A stretch of 64,000 bases of DNA from Paraburkholderia dioscoreae (GTDB taxonomy: Bacteria; Pseudomonadota; Gammaproteobacteria; Burkholderiales; Burkholderiaceae), in contig NZ_LR699554.1 of assembly GCF_902459535.1 (NCBI RefSeq), positions 2,976,001-3,040,000 of the forward strand. The letters are read 5' to 3'. A model generated the notes under the pieces. It made no database searches. It saw only the letters and a program-made list of their open reading frames with translations, and was not told where the DNA came from. Shown here in pieces: positions 1 through 9,706 of this stretch. The translations under genes were made by a program, and so were the position numbers. Positions within the stretch are counted from its first letter, which is position 1; every line of letters begins with the position of its first letter.

Positions 1-1
1 C

Positions 2-661
2 GGTCTGTCGCCGCAACAGGCCGGCCTGCTGGCCACGCCGATCGCCGCCTGCATCGCGCTCGGCAGTCTGCTGAACACGCGCATCGTCATTCACATGAAG
101 AAGCCCACGCAGATCCTTTCGATCGGTTTCGCGCTGCTGTTGTTCGCGTCCATTGCGCTAGCGTTTGCGAATCCGGACACGCCGCATCTGTGGATCGAAT
201 TGCCGATGGCCGCGGTCGGCATCGGCCTCGGTTTCATCCTCAACAATCTGAACGTATTCGGCCAGGAGATTGCCGGACGCGAGCGCTTCGGCATCACGAC
301 GGCGCTGCTGCAATCCACGCGCATGGTGGGCGGGATGCTGGGCACGAGCATTGTCGCGACCGTGGTGTCGCATCATTACCGCAACGTGGTCACACGCACG
401 ATGAGCGTGCTCGGCGAGCCGGCCGCCTCGCAATGGCGGCCCCGCTTCGTCGACCTGCGCATTCTGATCGACGAAGCGTCGCGTCTGAAGCTGATCGCGG
501 ATATGAAGCCGTCAGGGCTCAATACGCTCGCGTTGATCGACACGGCGCGCGATGCGCTGGTGCAGTCCATTCACATCGGCGTGTGGCTGACGGCGGTCGC
601 GGCGCTGGCGGCCGCGCTGCTGGTGCAGCGCATCTCGCATGTGGTGTTTCGCAAGAGTTAA
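2..661 (+). CDS. MFS drug-type transporter, C-terminal part (cut by window start)
   Basis: The open frame runs in from the left edge, so the N-terminal part is missing. About 219 residues remain. They hold hydrophobic segments such as ILSIGFALLLFASIALAFA and LPMAAVGIGLGFILNNLNVF, a GITTALLQSTRMVGGMLGTS segment typical of late helices in the 14-helix DHA2 (EmrB/QacA) group, and a final helix near VWLTAVAALAAALLV. The likely role is proton-driven efflux in the inner membrane, with the substrate unknown. It converges on the glucarate dehydratase gene with only about 25 bases between stop codons. The family call is firm; the substrate cannot be read. Confidence 0.82.
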   Translation, partial: GLSPQQAGLLATPIAACIALGSLLNTRIVIHMKKPTQILSIGFALLLFASIALAFANPDTPHLWIELPMAAVGIGLGFILNNLNVFGQEIAGRERFGITTALLQSTRMVGGMLGTSIVATVVSHHYRNVVTRTMSVLGEPAASQWRPRFVDLRILIDEASRLKLIADMKPSGLNTLALIDTARDALVQSIHIGVWLTAVAALAAALLVQRISHVVFRKS

Positions 662-686
662 AGGCGCCGGCCGGATCATCGCTGGT

Positions 687-2036
687 TCAGCGCATGAGGC
701 ACGGGCGCCTGTTATCGAACTTCCAGTTCGGGACCAGATACTGCATGGCCACGCCGTCGTCGCGCGCGCCCAGGCCGTGCTGTCGATACAGCGCGTGCGC
801 CTTCCCGATCTCATCCATATCCAGTTCGATGCCGAGCCCCGCGGCCTGCGGCACCTTGACCTTGCCGCCGACGATCCGCAGCGGCTCGCGCGTCAAACGC
901 TGGCCGTCCTGCCAGATCCAGTGCGTGTCGATCGCGGTGATCCTGCCCGGCGCGGCGGCCGCCACATGGGTGAACATGGCGAGCGAAATGTCGAAGTGGT
1001 TGTTCGAGTGCGAGCCCCACGTGAGGCCCCAGTCATTGCACATCTGCGCGACGCGCACCGAACCCTGCATGGTCCAGAAGTGCGGATCGGCCAGCGGGAT
1101 ATCCACGGACTGCAACTGGATCGCGTGGCCCATCTGCCGCCAGTCGGTCGCGATCATGTTGGTCGCCGTCGGCAAGCCGGTCGCGCGACGAAACTCGGCC
1201 ATCACCTCGCGGCCCGAATAGCCGTTTTCGGCGCCGCACGGATCTTCCGCATAGGCCAGCACGTCGTGCTTGTCGCGGCACAGGCGCACCGCTTCCGCCA
1301 GCGACCAGGCGCCGTTCGGGTCGAGCGTCACGCGTGCGTTCGGAAAACGTTCGGCGAGCGCGGTGACCGCTTCGATTTCGGCGTCGCCGGACAGCACGCC
1401 GCCCTTGAGCTTGAAGTCGTTGAAGCCGTAGCGCGCCTGCGCGGCTTCGGCGAGCCGTACGACGGCCTCGGGCGTCAGCGCCTGCTCAGTGCGCACGCGC
1501 TCCCAGTCGTCGCGGCCATCCGCGCCGCTCGCATAGTCCAGGTCGGTCTTGTTGCGGTCGCCGATATAGAACAGATAGCCGAGCATTTCCACTTCGTCGC
1601 GTTGCTGACCTTCGCCGAGCAGCGCGGCGACGGGCACGCCCAGATGCTGGCCGAGCAGGTCGAGCAATGCGGCTTCGAGCGCGGTCACCGCGTGAATGGT
1701 AGTGCGCAGATCGAACGTCTGCAAACCGCGGCCGCCGGCGTCGCGGTCGGCGAATTGCGTGCGCACCTTGTTCAAGACTGCTTGCAGATTGCCGATCGAC
1801 TGACCGACGACGAGCGCACGCGCATCGTCGAGCGTCTTGCGGATGCTCTCGCCGCCCGGCACTTCGCCCACGCCGGTATGGCCGGCGCTGTCGCGCAAAA
1901 TGACGATGTTGCGCGTGAAGAACGGGCCATGCGCGCCGCTCAGATTGAGCAGCATGCTGTCACGGCCGGCGACAGGCACGACGCGCAGTTCGGTGACGAC
2001 CGGCGTGTGGTTCGCTTGGGAAGGTTTCGTGGACAT
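687..2036 (-). CDS. gudD: Glucarate dehydratase (enolase superfamily)
   Basis: Dehydrates D-glucarate to 5-keto-4-deoxyglucarate at the start of cytoplasmic aldaric acid catabolism. The 449 residues match the usual family length. Visible hallmarks are the K-x-K base motif (NDFKLKGG), metal ligands in LDPNGAW and AEDPC, the TNM segment, and the catalytic histidine in GSHSNNHFD. The N-terminal stretch VVTELRVVPVAGRDSMLLN is also typical. Translation starts at an ATG just left of the region shared with a divergent FadR-type regulator, which is the obvious candidate controller. No glucarate permease or downstream dehydratase/aldolase is adjacent, so the pathway is split or lies outside the window. 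Confidence 0.93.
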   Translation of the reverse strand: MSTKPSQANHTPVVTELRVVPVAGRDSMLLNLSGAHGPFFTRNIVILRDSAGHTGVGEVPGGESIRKTLDDARALVVGQSIGNLQAVLNKVRTQFADRDAGGRGLQTFDLRTTIHAVTALEAALLDLLGQHLGVPVAALLGEGQQRDEVEMLGYLFYIGDRNKTDLDYASGADGRDDWERVRTEQALTPEAVVRLAEAAQARYGFNDFKLKGGVLSGDAEIEAVTALAERFPNARVTLDPNGAWSLAEAVRLCRDKHDVLAYAEDPCGAENGYSGREVMAEFRRATGLPTATNMIATDWRQMGHAIQLQSVDIPLADPHFWTMQGSVRVAQMCNDWGLTWGSHSNNHFDISLAMFTHVAAAAPGRITAIDTHWIWQDGQRLTREPLRIVGGKVKVPQAAGLGIELDMDEIGKAHALYRQHGLGARDDGVAMQYLVPNWKFDNRRPCLMR

Positions 2037-2413
2037 GATGTCTCCAGGTTTGGTCGTTCAGGCGGTCTGATCGAACGCAATGTGGCGCATTCAGGGTTTC
2101 TGGCTTGCCGCACGCAATATGTTGTACGATGACAGTCTACTGTGATTTGATAAAACGCGCCAATGCGGTGTTTACCCTGCGTGAACACGACCACTACGCC
2201 TCAGCTAAGGCGCCCTCGGCTCCCAACATTCGAGCAACAGGCCAAAAAATAAGACGTCCGACAACTAGAAATAAGGAGACAACTTGCATGTCACAGGCAA
2301 CTCCGAAATCCCGCTGCCCGAAGCGCTTGGGAGGCAGCAATCGAACCCGCCCATCTCCCACCAGACGCTATGATCGCTAAGTCAATACGTCACACAATCA
2401 ACCCGCCACAGAA
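2037..2413. promoter_or_regulatory. Divergent gudD / FadR-type regulator control region
   Basis: This 377-base gap must carry both promoters. It is AT-richer than the flanking genes. It contains a short perfect inverted repeat, ACAGT-CT-ACTGT (2132-2143), which is a candidate operator for the adjacent FadR-family protein; the assignment is by position only. A good Shine-Dalgarno (AAGGAG, about 2273-2278) precedes an ATG at 2288 that opens a 30-codon frame ending at 2380. That mini-frame has no recognisable product and could be a leader peptide or a relic. No RNA gene was seen. Confidence 0.4.
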
Positions 2414-3124
2414 ATGAGCAGCCTGACTGAGAAGGTGGTGGCCGCCCTGTCCGACGAAATCCGCCGTGGCATCCTGAGGCCGGGCGACCGCATTCCCACC
2501 GAGGTCGCAATGATGAAACAGCTATCGGTGAGCCGATCCGTGGTCCGCGAGGCAATTTCGCGCCTGCAGGCCGCCAATGTCGTCGAGACGCGTCATGGCA
2601 TCGGCACGTTCGTGTTGGCGCCGGCCACGGAAAGCCCCGTGAAGTTGCCCGCCGCCGATCTCTCCAACATGCTGGACGTGATGGCGATCATCGAATTCCG
2701 CATCGACGTCGAGGCCGCCTCCGCAGCCCTCGCCGCCGCACGGCGCACCGACCAGAACCTCAGGCAGATCCGCGGCGCGCTGGAGCGGTTCGAGTCCGAA
2801 CTCGAACGTGGCAGCACCGATACGCTCGCGCACGACATCGAGTTTCATCTGCAGATCGCACGCGCGAGCGGCAATCGCTATTTCTTCGACGTGCTCAGCC
2901 AACTCGGCCGGGCGGTAAGTCCACGCACGCGGCTCGGCTCCGCTGAGATCGCGGAACTCGACCATATCGAGCATCTGCGTAACGTGCTCGGCGAGCACCA
3001 GATGATCTATCGCGCAATCGAACGGCAAGACCCGGACGACGCACGCGCCGCGATGCGCATGCATTTGAGCAATAGCCGCGAACGATTGCGCCGCGCCCAC
3101 GAATTGAGCAGAACGGACGACTGA
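2414..3124 (+). CDS. FadR-subfamily GntR transcriptional regulator
   Basis: A 236-residue cytoplasmic DNA-binding regulator. Residues 1-75 form a GntR winged helix (LRPGDRIPTEVAMMKQLSVS, then SVVREAISRLQAANVVETRHGIGTF). The rest is an FCD ligand domain. It keeps the Asp/His metal set expected in that domain: DIEFHLQIA, EHQMIYRAI and MRMHLSNSRERL. FCD regulators commonly bind an acid intermediate and are released from DNA. Being divergent from glucarate dehydratase, this protein most likely senses glucarate or a related sugar acid, which is inference from context. The start codon follows a weak ribosome site. Confidence 0.82.
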   Translation: MSSLTEKVVAALSDEIRRGILRPGDRIPTEVAMMKQLSVSRSVVREAISRLQAANVVETRHGIGTFVLAPATESPVKLPAADLSNMLDVMAIIEFRIDVEAASAALAAARRTDQNLRQIRGALERFESELERGSTDTLAHDIEFHLQIARASGNRYFFDVLSQLGRAVSPRTRLGSAEIAELDHIEHLRNVLGEHQMIYRAIERQDPDDARAAMRMHLSNSRERLRRAHELSRTDD

Positions 3125-3470
3125 GTCGGCCGCGGGCAGCTATGTATCCGGTTGCATGTGATTGCATGCGATTGCGTCGTGCAGAAATACTAAAGTACCC
3201 GTTTCGATGCAGCGTGGATGGAGAAGCGCGGCCGGACATTGCCGCGCGCCGCAGAGGGGAGACTTTCGTCGCGATGCTCATCGAACAACTCGGCGTGGAT
3301 TGAAGTTGAATGCCAACCCGATGCGCGTTGCCTTTCATTTTCAAACAGAGCCCAATTACTTCCATTAATCGTCTGATTTAATTAAACGCGCTCGCGCTAA
3401 TATCGGCTTTGCGCGAGCTCGAGGATAGAAAACGTTCGCGCGTATTCTCCAAAACTTCAAAAATGAAAAA
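3125..3470. other. Intergenic region without a supported gene
   Basis: 346 bases between the regulator and the DUF2844 gene. It holds three imperfect ten-base steps starting GATTGCATG (about 3150-3180). It also holds an AT-rich stretch (about 3355-3390) that could be the promoter of the downstream exported-protein pair. The open frames here are short and lack ribosome sites or coding character. Confidence 0.35.
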
Positions 3471-3977
3471 ATGCTAATGAGTCAGTTTCGAATGCTCGCG
3501 ATCGCCGCAGCGTCGTTTGCGATGGCCGCTCCCTCGCATGCGGCATTAGGCGGCGCACCAACCTATCCGGTAACGGCCAGCAGCACGAACGCAGGGGCAG
3601 CCAGCCAGAATAGCGCGGCGGTCGCGCGCTTCGCCGCCAGCGCCAGTACTGCCTCCACGAACTACACCGTGAGCCAGACAACCCTGCCATCGGGCACCGT
3701 GGTAAGCGAGTACATCGGCGCGGGTAACACCGTGTTCGCGCTGAGCTGGCAAGGCCCGACCATGCCGCCGCTCAAAACGCTGCTCGCCACCTACTTCCCC
3801 TCCTACGTGCAGGCCCTCACCGACGCCCACGCCACCCAGGGCGGCGGCTACGGACCCGCCGTCGTTCATCAGTCGGGGCTGGTCGTGGAAACCGGAGGCC
3901 ACATGGGCGCCTTCGTGGGCCGCGCCTATTTACCGCAAGCGCTGCCGCAAGGGGTGAGCGCGGACGACATCAAGTAA
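3471..3977 (+). CDS. DUF2844 family exported protein
   Basis: A 168-residue protein with a Sec signal peptide (FRMLAIAAASFAMAAPSHA, cleavage after AHA/ALG near residue 25). The mature part resembles the DUF2844 family, including LGGAPTYPV at its start, TLPSGTVVSEYIGAGNTVFA and the PPLKTLLATYFP segment. The function of the family is unknown. It sits 30 bases ahead of a DUF3443 gene; I recall this pairing from many Burkholderiaceae, and it suggests an envelope-located two-protein system. An alternative ATG at 3477 would remove two residues only. Confidence 0.75.
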   Translation: MLMSQFRMLAIAAASFAMAAPSHAALGGAPTYPVTASSTNAGAASQNSAAVARFAASASTASTNYTVSQTTLPSGTVVSEYIGAGNTVFALSWQGPTMPPLKTLLATYFPSYVQALTDAHATQGGGYGPAVVHQSGLVVETGGHMGAFVGRAYLPQALPQGVSADDIK

Positions 3978-4007
3978 CTCATTAAAATCATTAGAGAGAG
4001 AACAACA

Positions 4008-5333
4008 GTGCGCAAAATCGCAAGGATTATTGCCGCGGCGCTCGGGCTCGGGTTGGCACTCAATCTTGCCGGCTGCGGCGGCGGTGGCGGTGGCAGCAGC
4101 ACACCGACGGCCAATTCGCCGGCCGCAACGAATACGCCCGCGCCATCGGGCGGTACGACTTCCAATCCCGTTATCAGCAACCCGACACCCAACGTGCTCG
4201 CCGTCGACGCGTCTGCCGTGCCCACGCCGGTGGGCGCGGGCAATACGATGCTGGTGACGGTAAGCGGAACGGGCATTCACAATCAGCCGATGGTCAGTGT
4301 CAAGATCTGCGCGGGCGGCTCCAACGCGGGCACGAGCTGTGCGACGATTCCGAACGTGATCGTCGATACGGCGTCGTTCGGGTTGCGTCTGGTTCGCTCC
4401 GCGATCCCGAATGCCACCTTCACCGCGCTCGCCGCCGAAACGGATCAATCGAGCGGCCTGCCGCTTGCCGAATGTGCGTTGTTCGGCAGCGGCTATGCAT
4501 GGGGCTCGGTGCATACCGCCGACGTGGCGCTATCGGGCGAGATTGCGGCTTCGGTGCCGATTCACGTGATCGGCGATCCCGCACTGACCGTGGCCGCGCC
4601 GGCCGAATGCCAGGTGGGCCGGCCGCTGGCGAGCGCTGCCGATATCGGCGCAAACGGCATTCTCGGCATCGGCGTGAGTCCGACGGACTGTGGTTCACTG
4701 TGTGAGCTGACGGCGCGCCCGCAGTTCTATTACACCAATGCCGGCAACGCGACTTCGGTGCCCGTGAGCAAACAGATCACCAATCCGGTTTCGCGCTTCG
4801 CGCAGGATAACAACGGCGTGATTCTGGAAATGGCGCAGGTATCGGATAGCGGCAGCGCGACGGCTCAAGGCACGCTGGTGTTCGGCATCGACACTCAGGC
4901 CAATAATGTATTGAACGGCACCGGCGCTCCGATTCTGCGGACCGACCTGAACGGCGACTTCACGTCCACCTATAACGGGAGCGTGTTTACCGAGACGTTC
5001 TTCGACTCGGGCTCGACGGTGCTGTTCTTTCCGGATACGACGATCGCTCGCGACGCGTCGTCCGGATACTACATTCCGGCCGCGACGGTGGGCCGCACCT
5101 CGACGCTGGAGGGGACCAATCCGGCGAGCGTGACGCTCGGCTTCAATATCGGAAACGGCGCGACACTGAATGCATCGGGGAACAATGCGTTCAACAATCT
5201 CGGCATCTATATGACCCGCCAGTTCGACTTCGGCCTGCCGTTCTTCTATGGCCGCCATGTGTACTACGGCATTTCAGGCCGGGCATCGAGCGGTGGTGGG
5301 ACCGGCCCGTACGTCGCATACGTTTCGAGCTGA
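4008..5333 (+). CDS. DUF3443 family lipoprotein with pepsin-like motifs
   Basis: A 441-residue lipoprotein. The signal ends in the lipobox LNLAGC, followed by a Gly run and a Ser/Thr/Pro-rich linker to about residue 60. The folded part carries two motifs spaced like the halves of an aspartic protease: VDTASFGLRLV (about residue 120) and FFDSGSTVLFF (about residue 330). Each is a D-[TS]-[AG]-S followed by hydrophobic residues. Four or more cysteines between them (KICAGG, TSCATI, AECALFG, DCGSLCEL) suggest disulfides. The start has a GAGAGAG ribosome site about 10 bases upstream. The family function is unknown; protease activity is inference. It is likely co-transcribed with the DUF2844 gene upstream. 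Confidence 0.75.
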   Translation: MRKIARIIAAALGLGLALNLAGCGGGGGGSSTPTANSPAATNTPAPSGGTTSNPVISNPTPNVLAVDASAVPTPVGAGNTMLVTVSGTGIHNQPMVSVKICAGGSNAGTSCATIPNVIVDTASFGLRLVRSAIPNATFTALAAETDQSSGLPLAECALFGSGYAWGSVHTADVALSGEIAASVPIHVIGDPALTVAAPAECQVGRPLASAADIGANGILGIGVSPTDCGSLCELTARPQFYYTNAGNATSVPVSKQITNPVSRFAQDNNGVILEMAQVSDSGSATAQGTLVFGIDTQANNVLNGTGAPILRTDLNGDFTSTYNGSVFTETFFDSGSTVLFFPDTTIARDASSGYYIPAATVGRTSTLEGTNPASVTLGFNIGNGATLNASGNNAFNNLGIYMTRQFDFGLPFFYGRHVYYGISGRASSGGGTGPYVAYVSS

Positions 5334-5350
5334 GTGTTTTGTCGTCAGAT

Positions 5351-5400
5351 CCCGTGCGATCGCTATAGAAAAGAAATCAAAGCCGTTCAGATCGCACGGG
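5351..5400 (+). terminator. Inverted repeat after the DUF3443 gene
   Basis: CCCGTGCGATC (5351-5361) and GATCGCACGGG (5390-5400) are perfectly complementary over 11 bases, separated by an AT-rich 28-base spacer, 18 bases after the stop codon. The position fits a transcript end, but the loop is long and there is no T-run, so it could instead stabilise the 3' end of the mRNA. Confidence 0.45.
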
Positions 5401-5504
5401 CTATTCATTACGTCGTGCCCAGACACAGAAACTCGTAGGACGGTTGATCTCCCGGCCGCAACGCTGGCAACCTAGCGAATTGCCACGCAGCGGAGACCAC
5501 GGCG

Positions 5505-6323
5505 ATGGAACCGTCCACCCAGGCGCACGACGACAACCTCGAACATTTCGAAGCACACGGCGCGGCGCCTCTGCCGGTCCCGAACGGAGAGGGCTACGTC
5601 GAGCATGAAGGCGCGCGAATCTGGTACGCGTCGTACGGCGCCGGCGTGCCGGTGATTCTGCTGCATGGTGGCCTCGGGCACAGCGGCAATTGGGGCTACC
5701 AGTTGCCGGCGCTGCTCGGCGTGGGGCGCCGCGTGGTGGTTGTCGACAGCCGCGGCCACGGCCGCAGCACCCGCGACGCGCGGCCCTACCGCTACGAGTT
5801 GATGGCATCCGACGTGCTGGCCGTCATGGACGCGTTGCAACTCGAACGGGCCGCGCTGGTGGGCTGGAGCGACGGCGCCTGCGTGGCGATGGTATTGGGC
5901 ATCACCGCCGCGGACCGGGTGGCGGGCGTGTTTTTCTTCGGCTGCAACATGGACCCGAGCGGCACGAAGGCGTTTGTGCCAACGCGGACGATCGAGCGCT
6001 GTTTCAGCCGCCATGCAAAAGACTACGCGCAACTATCGGCGACACCGGATGACTTCGAAGCGTTTGTCGGCGCCGTCAGCACGATGATGAAAACGGAGCC
6101 CAACTATTGCGCCGACGATCTGGCTCAAGTCCGTGTGCCGGTCGCCATCGTGCAAAGCGAGCATGACGAATTCATCAAGCCGGAACACGCCGACTATCTC
6201 GCCCGCACCATTCCGGGCGCGGAACTGATCCTGCTGTCCGGCGTGAGCCATTTCGCGCCGCTACAACGGCCGGCGCAATTCAATCGGGTGATGCTCGACT
6301 TCCTGCGCCGGATTGGCGGCTGA
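5505..6323 (+). CDS. Alpha/beta-fold hydrolase
   Basis: A 272-residue cytoplasmic hydrolase. Features in order are the oxyanion-hole strand VILLHGGLGHSGNWGYQ, the SRGHGRST strand, the nucleophile elbow LVGWSDGACVAM (Ser in G-W-S-D-G), an acidic position in QSEHDEFIKPEHADYL, and the catalytic histidine in SGVSHFAPLQ. Together these give a Ser-Asp-His triad. The GWSDG elbow is frequent in small ester or lactone hydrolases of the 3-oxoadipate enol-lactonase type, but the substrate cannot be assigned. The start ATG has GGAG about nine bases upstream. It stands alone after the DUF3443 terminator-like repeat. Confidence 0.82.
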   Translation: MEPSTQAHDDNLEHFEAHGAAPLPVPNGEGYVEHEGARIWYASYGAGVPVILLHGGLGHSGNWGYQLPALLGVGRRVVVVDSRGHGRSTRDARPYRYELMASDVLAVMDALQLERAALVGWSDGACVAMVLGITAADRVAGVFFFGCNMDPSGTKAFVPTRTIERCFSRHAKDYAQLSATPDDFEAFVGAVSTMMKTEPNYCADDLAQVRVPVAIVQSEHDEFIKPEHADYLARTIPGAELILLSGVSHFAPLQRPAQFNRVMLDFLRRIGG

Positions 6324-6727
6324 ACGAAGCGGCTGAACGGACAGTGGCCTCGCGGTGTGCTTTGCCATCCGGCCGCAAGGGGGCGGAACCCTGCCGACCC
6401 CTAAAATTTCACGATGCGGAATGATCGATTGCTTCGTAAAAAATCGTGGTGCGTGGCACAAATCCGGCATTTCGCAATGTCGCCTCGCGTTGCACATCAC
6501 GAAACTATGACTGTAAGTCTTTATTTTTAAACGATAATTTTTGATAGAATGAAGCGTCCAACAACCACTTGCTCCGCTGCCTGCTGACGTAGACTCTTTT
6601 ACAAGAGCCGGCGCTTCAATAGGCGAGCCAGGTTGGACGAGACGGAAACCCTGTCTGACGGTTCCCAACCTCGCGCACGAAGCCGCCCCGGCACCGCGGT
6701 TTTTAATTGGCAATTGGGAGACTAAAA
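6324..6727 (+). promoter_or_regulatory. Long structured leader ahead of the small gene at 6728
   Basis: A 404-base gap. An AT-rich tract ends in TTGATAGAAT (6541-6550), which reads as an extended -10 box. That would give a leader of about 170 bases. Within it are several self-complementary stretches: GGTTGG/CCAACC around 6630-6672, AGAC/GTCT inside that, and finally CCGC...GCGG followed by five T (about 6683-6705), which resembles an intrinsic terminator. The ribosome site GGGAG (about 6716-6720) follows directly. The arrangement suggests attenuation or a cis-regulatory RNA. I do not recognise a known riboswitch class. Confidence 0.4.
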
Positions 6728-6958
6728 ATGAAAGGCTTTCGCTTTGGTTCGGATCAGGGAGCGTTCTACATTTTGCCGGGACAGGACGGCTGGGAAGCCA
6801 CCTACGGCAACGAAACGCTCGGCGAGTTTGCGAGCCCGCAACAGGCAGCCGACGACCTCGCACGCGGCTTGATCTGCCCGCACCTTCCAGACGCCGACGA
6901 CACGGCGACGCTCGAAATTCCAGAGAAGCTCAGCGACTGGGAAATCGTTCACGTGTGA
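6728..6958 (+). CDS. Small acidic protein of unknown function (76 aa)
   Basis: The ATG at 6728 is preceded by GGGAG at a good distance; an upstream in-frame ATG at 6707 has no ribosome site. The product is an acidic soluble 76-residue protein with no signal or membrane segment. It contains GAFYILPGQDGWEATYGNE, where aromatic residues alternate, and an amphipathic AQ/AA helix (SPQQAADDLARGL). I do not recognise the family. The long structured leader suggests regulation at the RNA level. Confidence 0.6.
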   Translation: MKGFRFGSDQGAFYILPGQDGWEATYGNETLGEFASPQQAADDLARGLICPHLPDADDTATLEIPEKLSDWEIVHV

Positions 6959-6993
6959 TGGCAGGTATGGCCGCTGCCCACGTGGAAACAAAA

Positions 6994-7025
6994 ATGACGA
7001 TGGCGCTCGAGAGCGCCATCGTCAT
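6994..7025 (-). terminator. Intrinsic terminator of icd
   Basis: A perfect 15-base inverted repeat (ATGACGATGGCGCTC at 6994-7008 against 7011-7025) lies 40 bases past the icd stop. Read on the minus strand it is followed by TTTTGTTT, the expected U-tract. On the plus strand there is no T-run, so it mainly serves icd. Confidence 0.85.
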
Positions 7026-7065
7026 GCTTACCACTTACTTCATTGCTGCACGCTTCTTCAGCGTC

Positions 7066-9294
<2,229 letters not shown>

Positions 9295-9524
9295 GTTCGA
9301 TGCTTTGCTAGGTGAAGTGATAGACAGAGCGTTTGGTAGCGCTGAGCCGGCGAGGTTGCGACGAAGCAGCAAAACGCAGCGCGAGGCTCGGCACTACTTT
9401 TTACGGCCAGGACGTCAGTATATGCGTGTTTTCCTCTATTCGCTGCGAAACAAACATATCCAGAAACTGCGCCCAACGGGGTCGAGCCCGGCTGGATAAG
9501 GCTTACGGCCATCTGCCCTATGCC

Positions 9525-9542
9525 ATAAGACAGATGTCTTAT
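9525..9542. promoter_or_regulatory. Palindrome ATAAGAC-AGAT-GTCTTAT
   Basis: A perfect seven-base inverted repeat with a four-base centre, between icd and the receptor gene. The size and symmetry suit a dimeric repressor of the GntR/FadR type. It lies upstream of both icd and the receptor; the icd side is favoured because the receptor has its own Fur-type site. The regulator is unknown. Confidence 0.45.
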
Positions 9543-9566
9543 AGATGACCTGATGTACGAAATAAT

Positions 9567-9595
9567 TTGTTAATGCGAATCAGATGCATTACCAT
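9567..9595 (+). promoter_or_regulatory. Sigma-70 promoter with overlapping Fur-like box for the receptor
   Basis: TTGTTA (9567-9572), a 17-base spacer and TACCAT (9590-9595) form a plausible -35/-10 pair. The spacer contains AATGCGAATCAGATGCATT (9572-9590), a partly symmetrical sequence resembling Fur sites. A Fur-repressed receptor promoter is expected; binding is inferred. The site also shows that the receptor start must lie downstream of 9584. Confidence 0.5.
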
Positions 9596-9706
9596 TCGAC
9601 CGTTCCTTTCAGTTTCACCCATTTTTCTGACAATCACTCGCTAGAACGGCGCAGTCTTCGCACAGCTTTGGTGCGCAACTGCGCCACCTGCCCCAATTCA
9701 AACAAC

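Noticed and set aside
190..1221. Long plus-strand frame overlapping the MFS end and gudD
   Set aside because: It is a shadow of high-GC coding sequence; Arg/His-rich translation with no family features, while gudD and the MFS gene are clear.
3162..3368. 68-codon frame between the regulator and DUF2844 gene
   Set aside because: No ribosome site, no coding signature and an unlikely amino-acid mix.
9584..9706. Upstream start for the TonB receptor
   Set aside because: The ATG at 9584 lies within the Fur-like box and -10 region; the residues encoded before 9707 are not signal-like.
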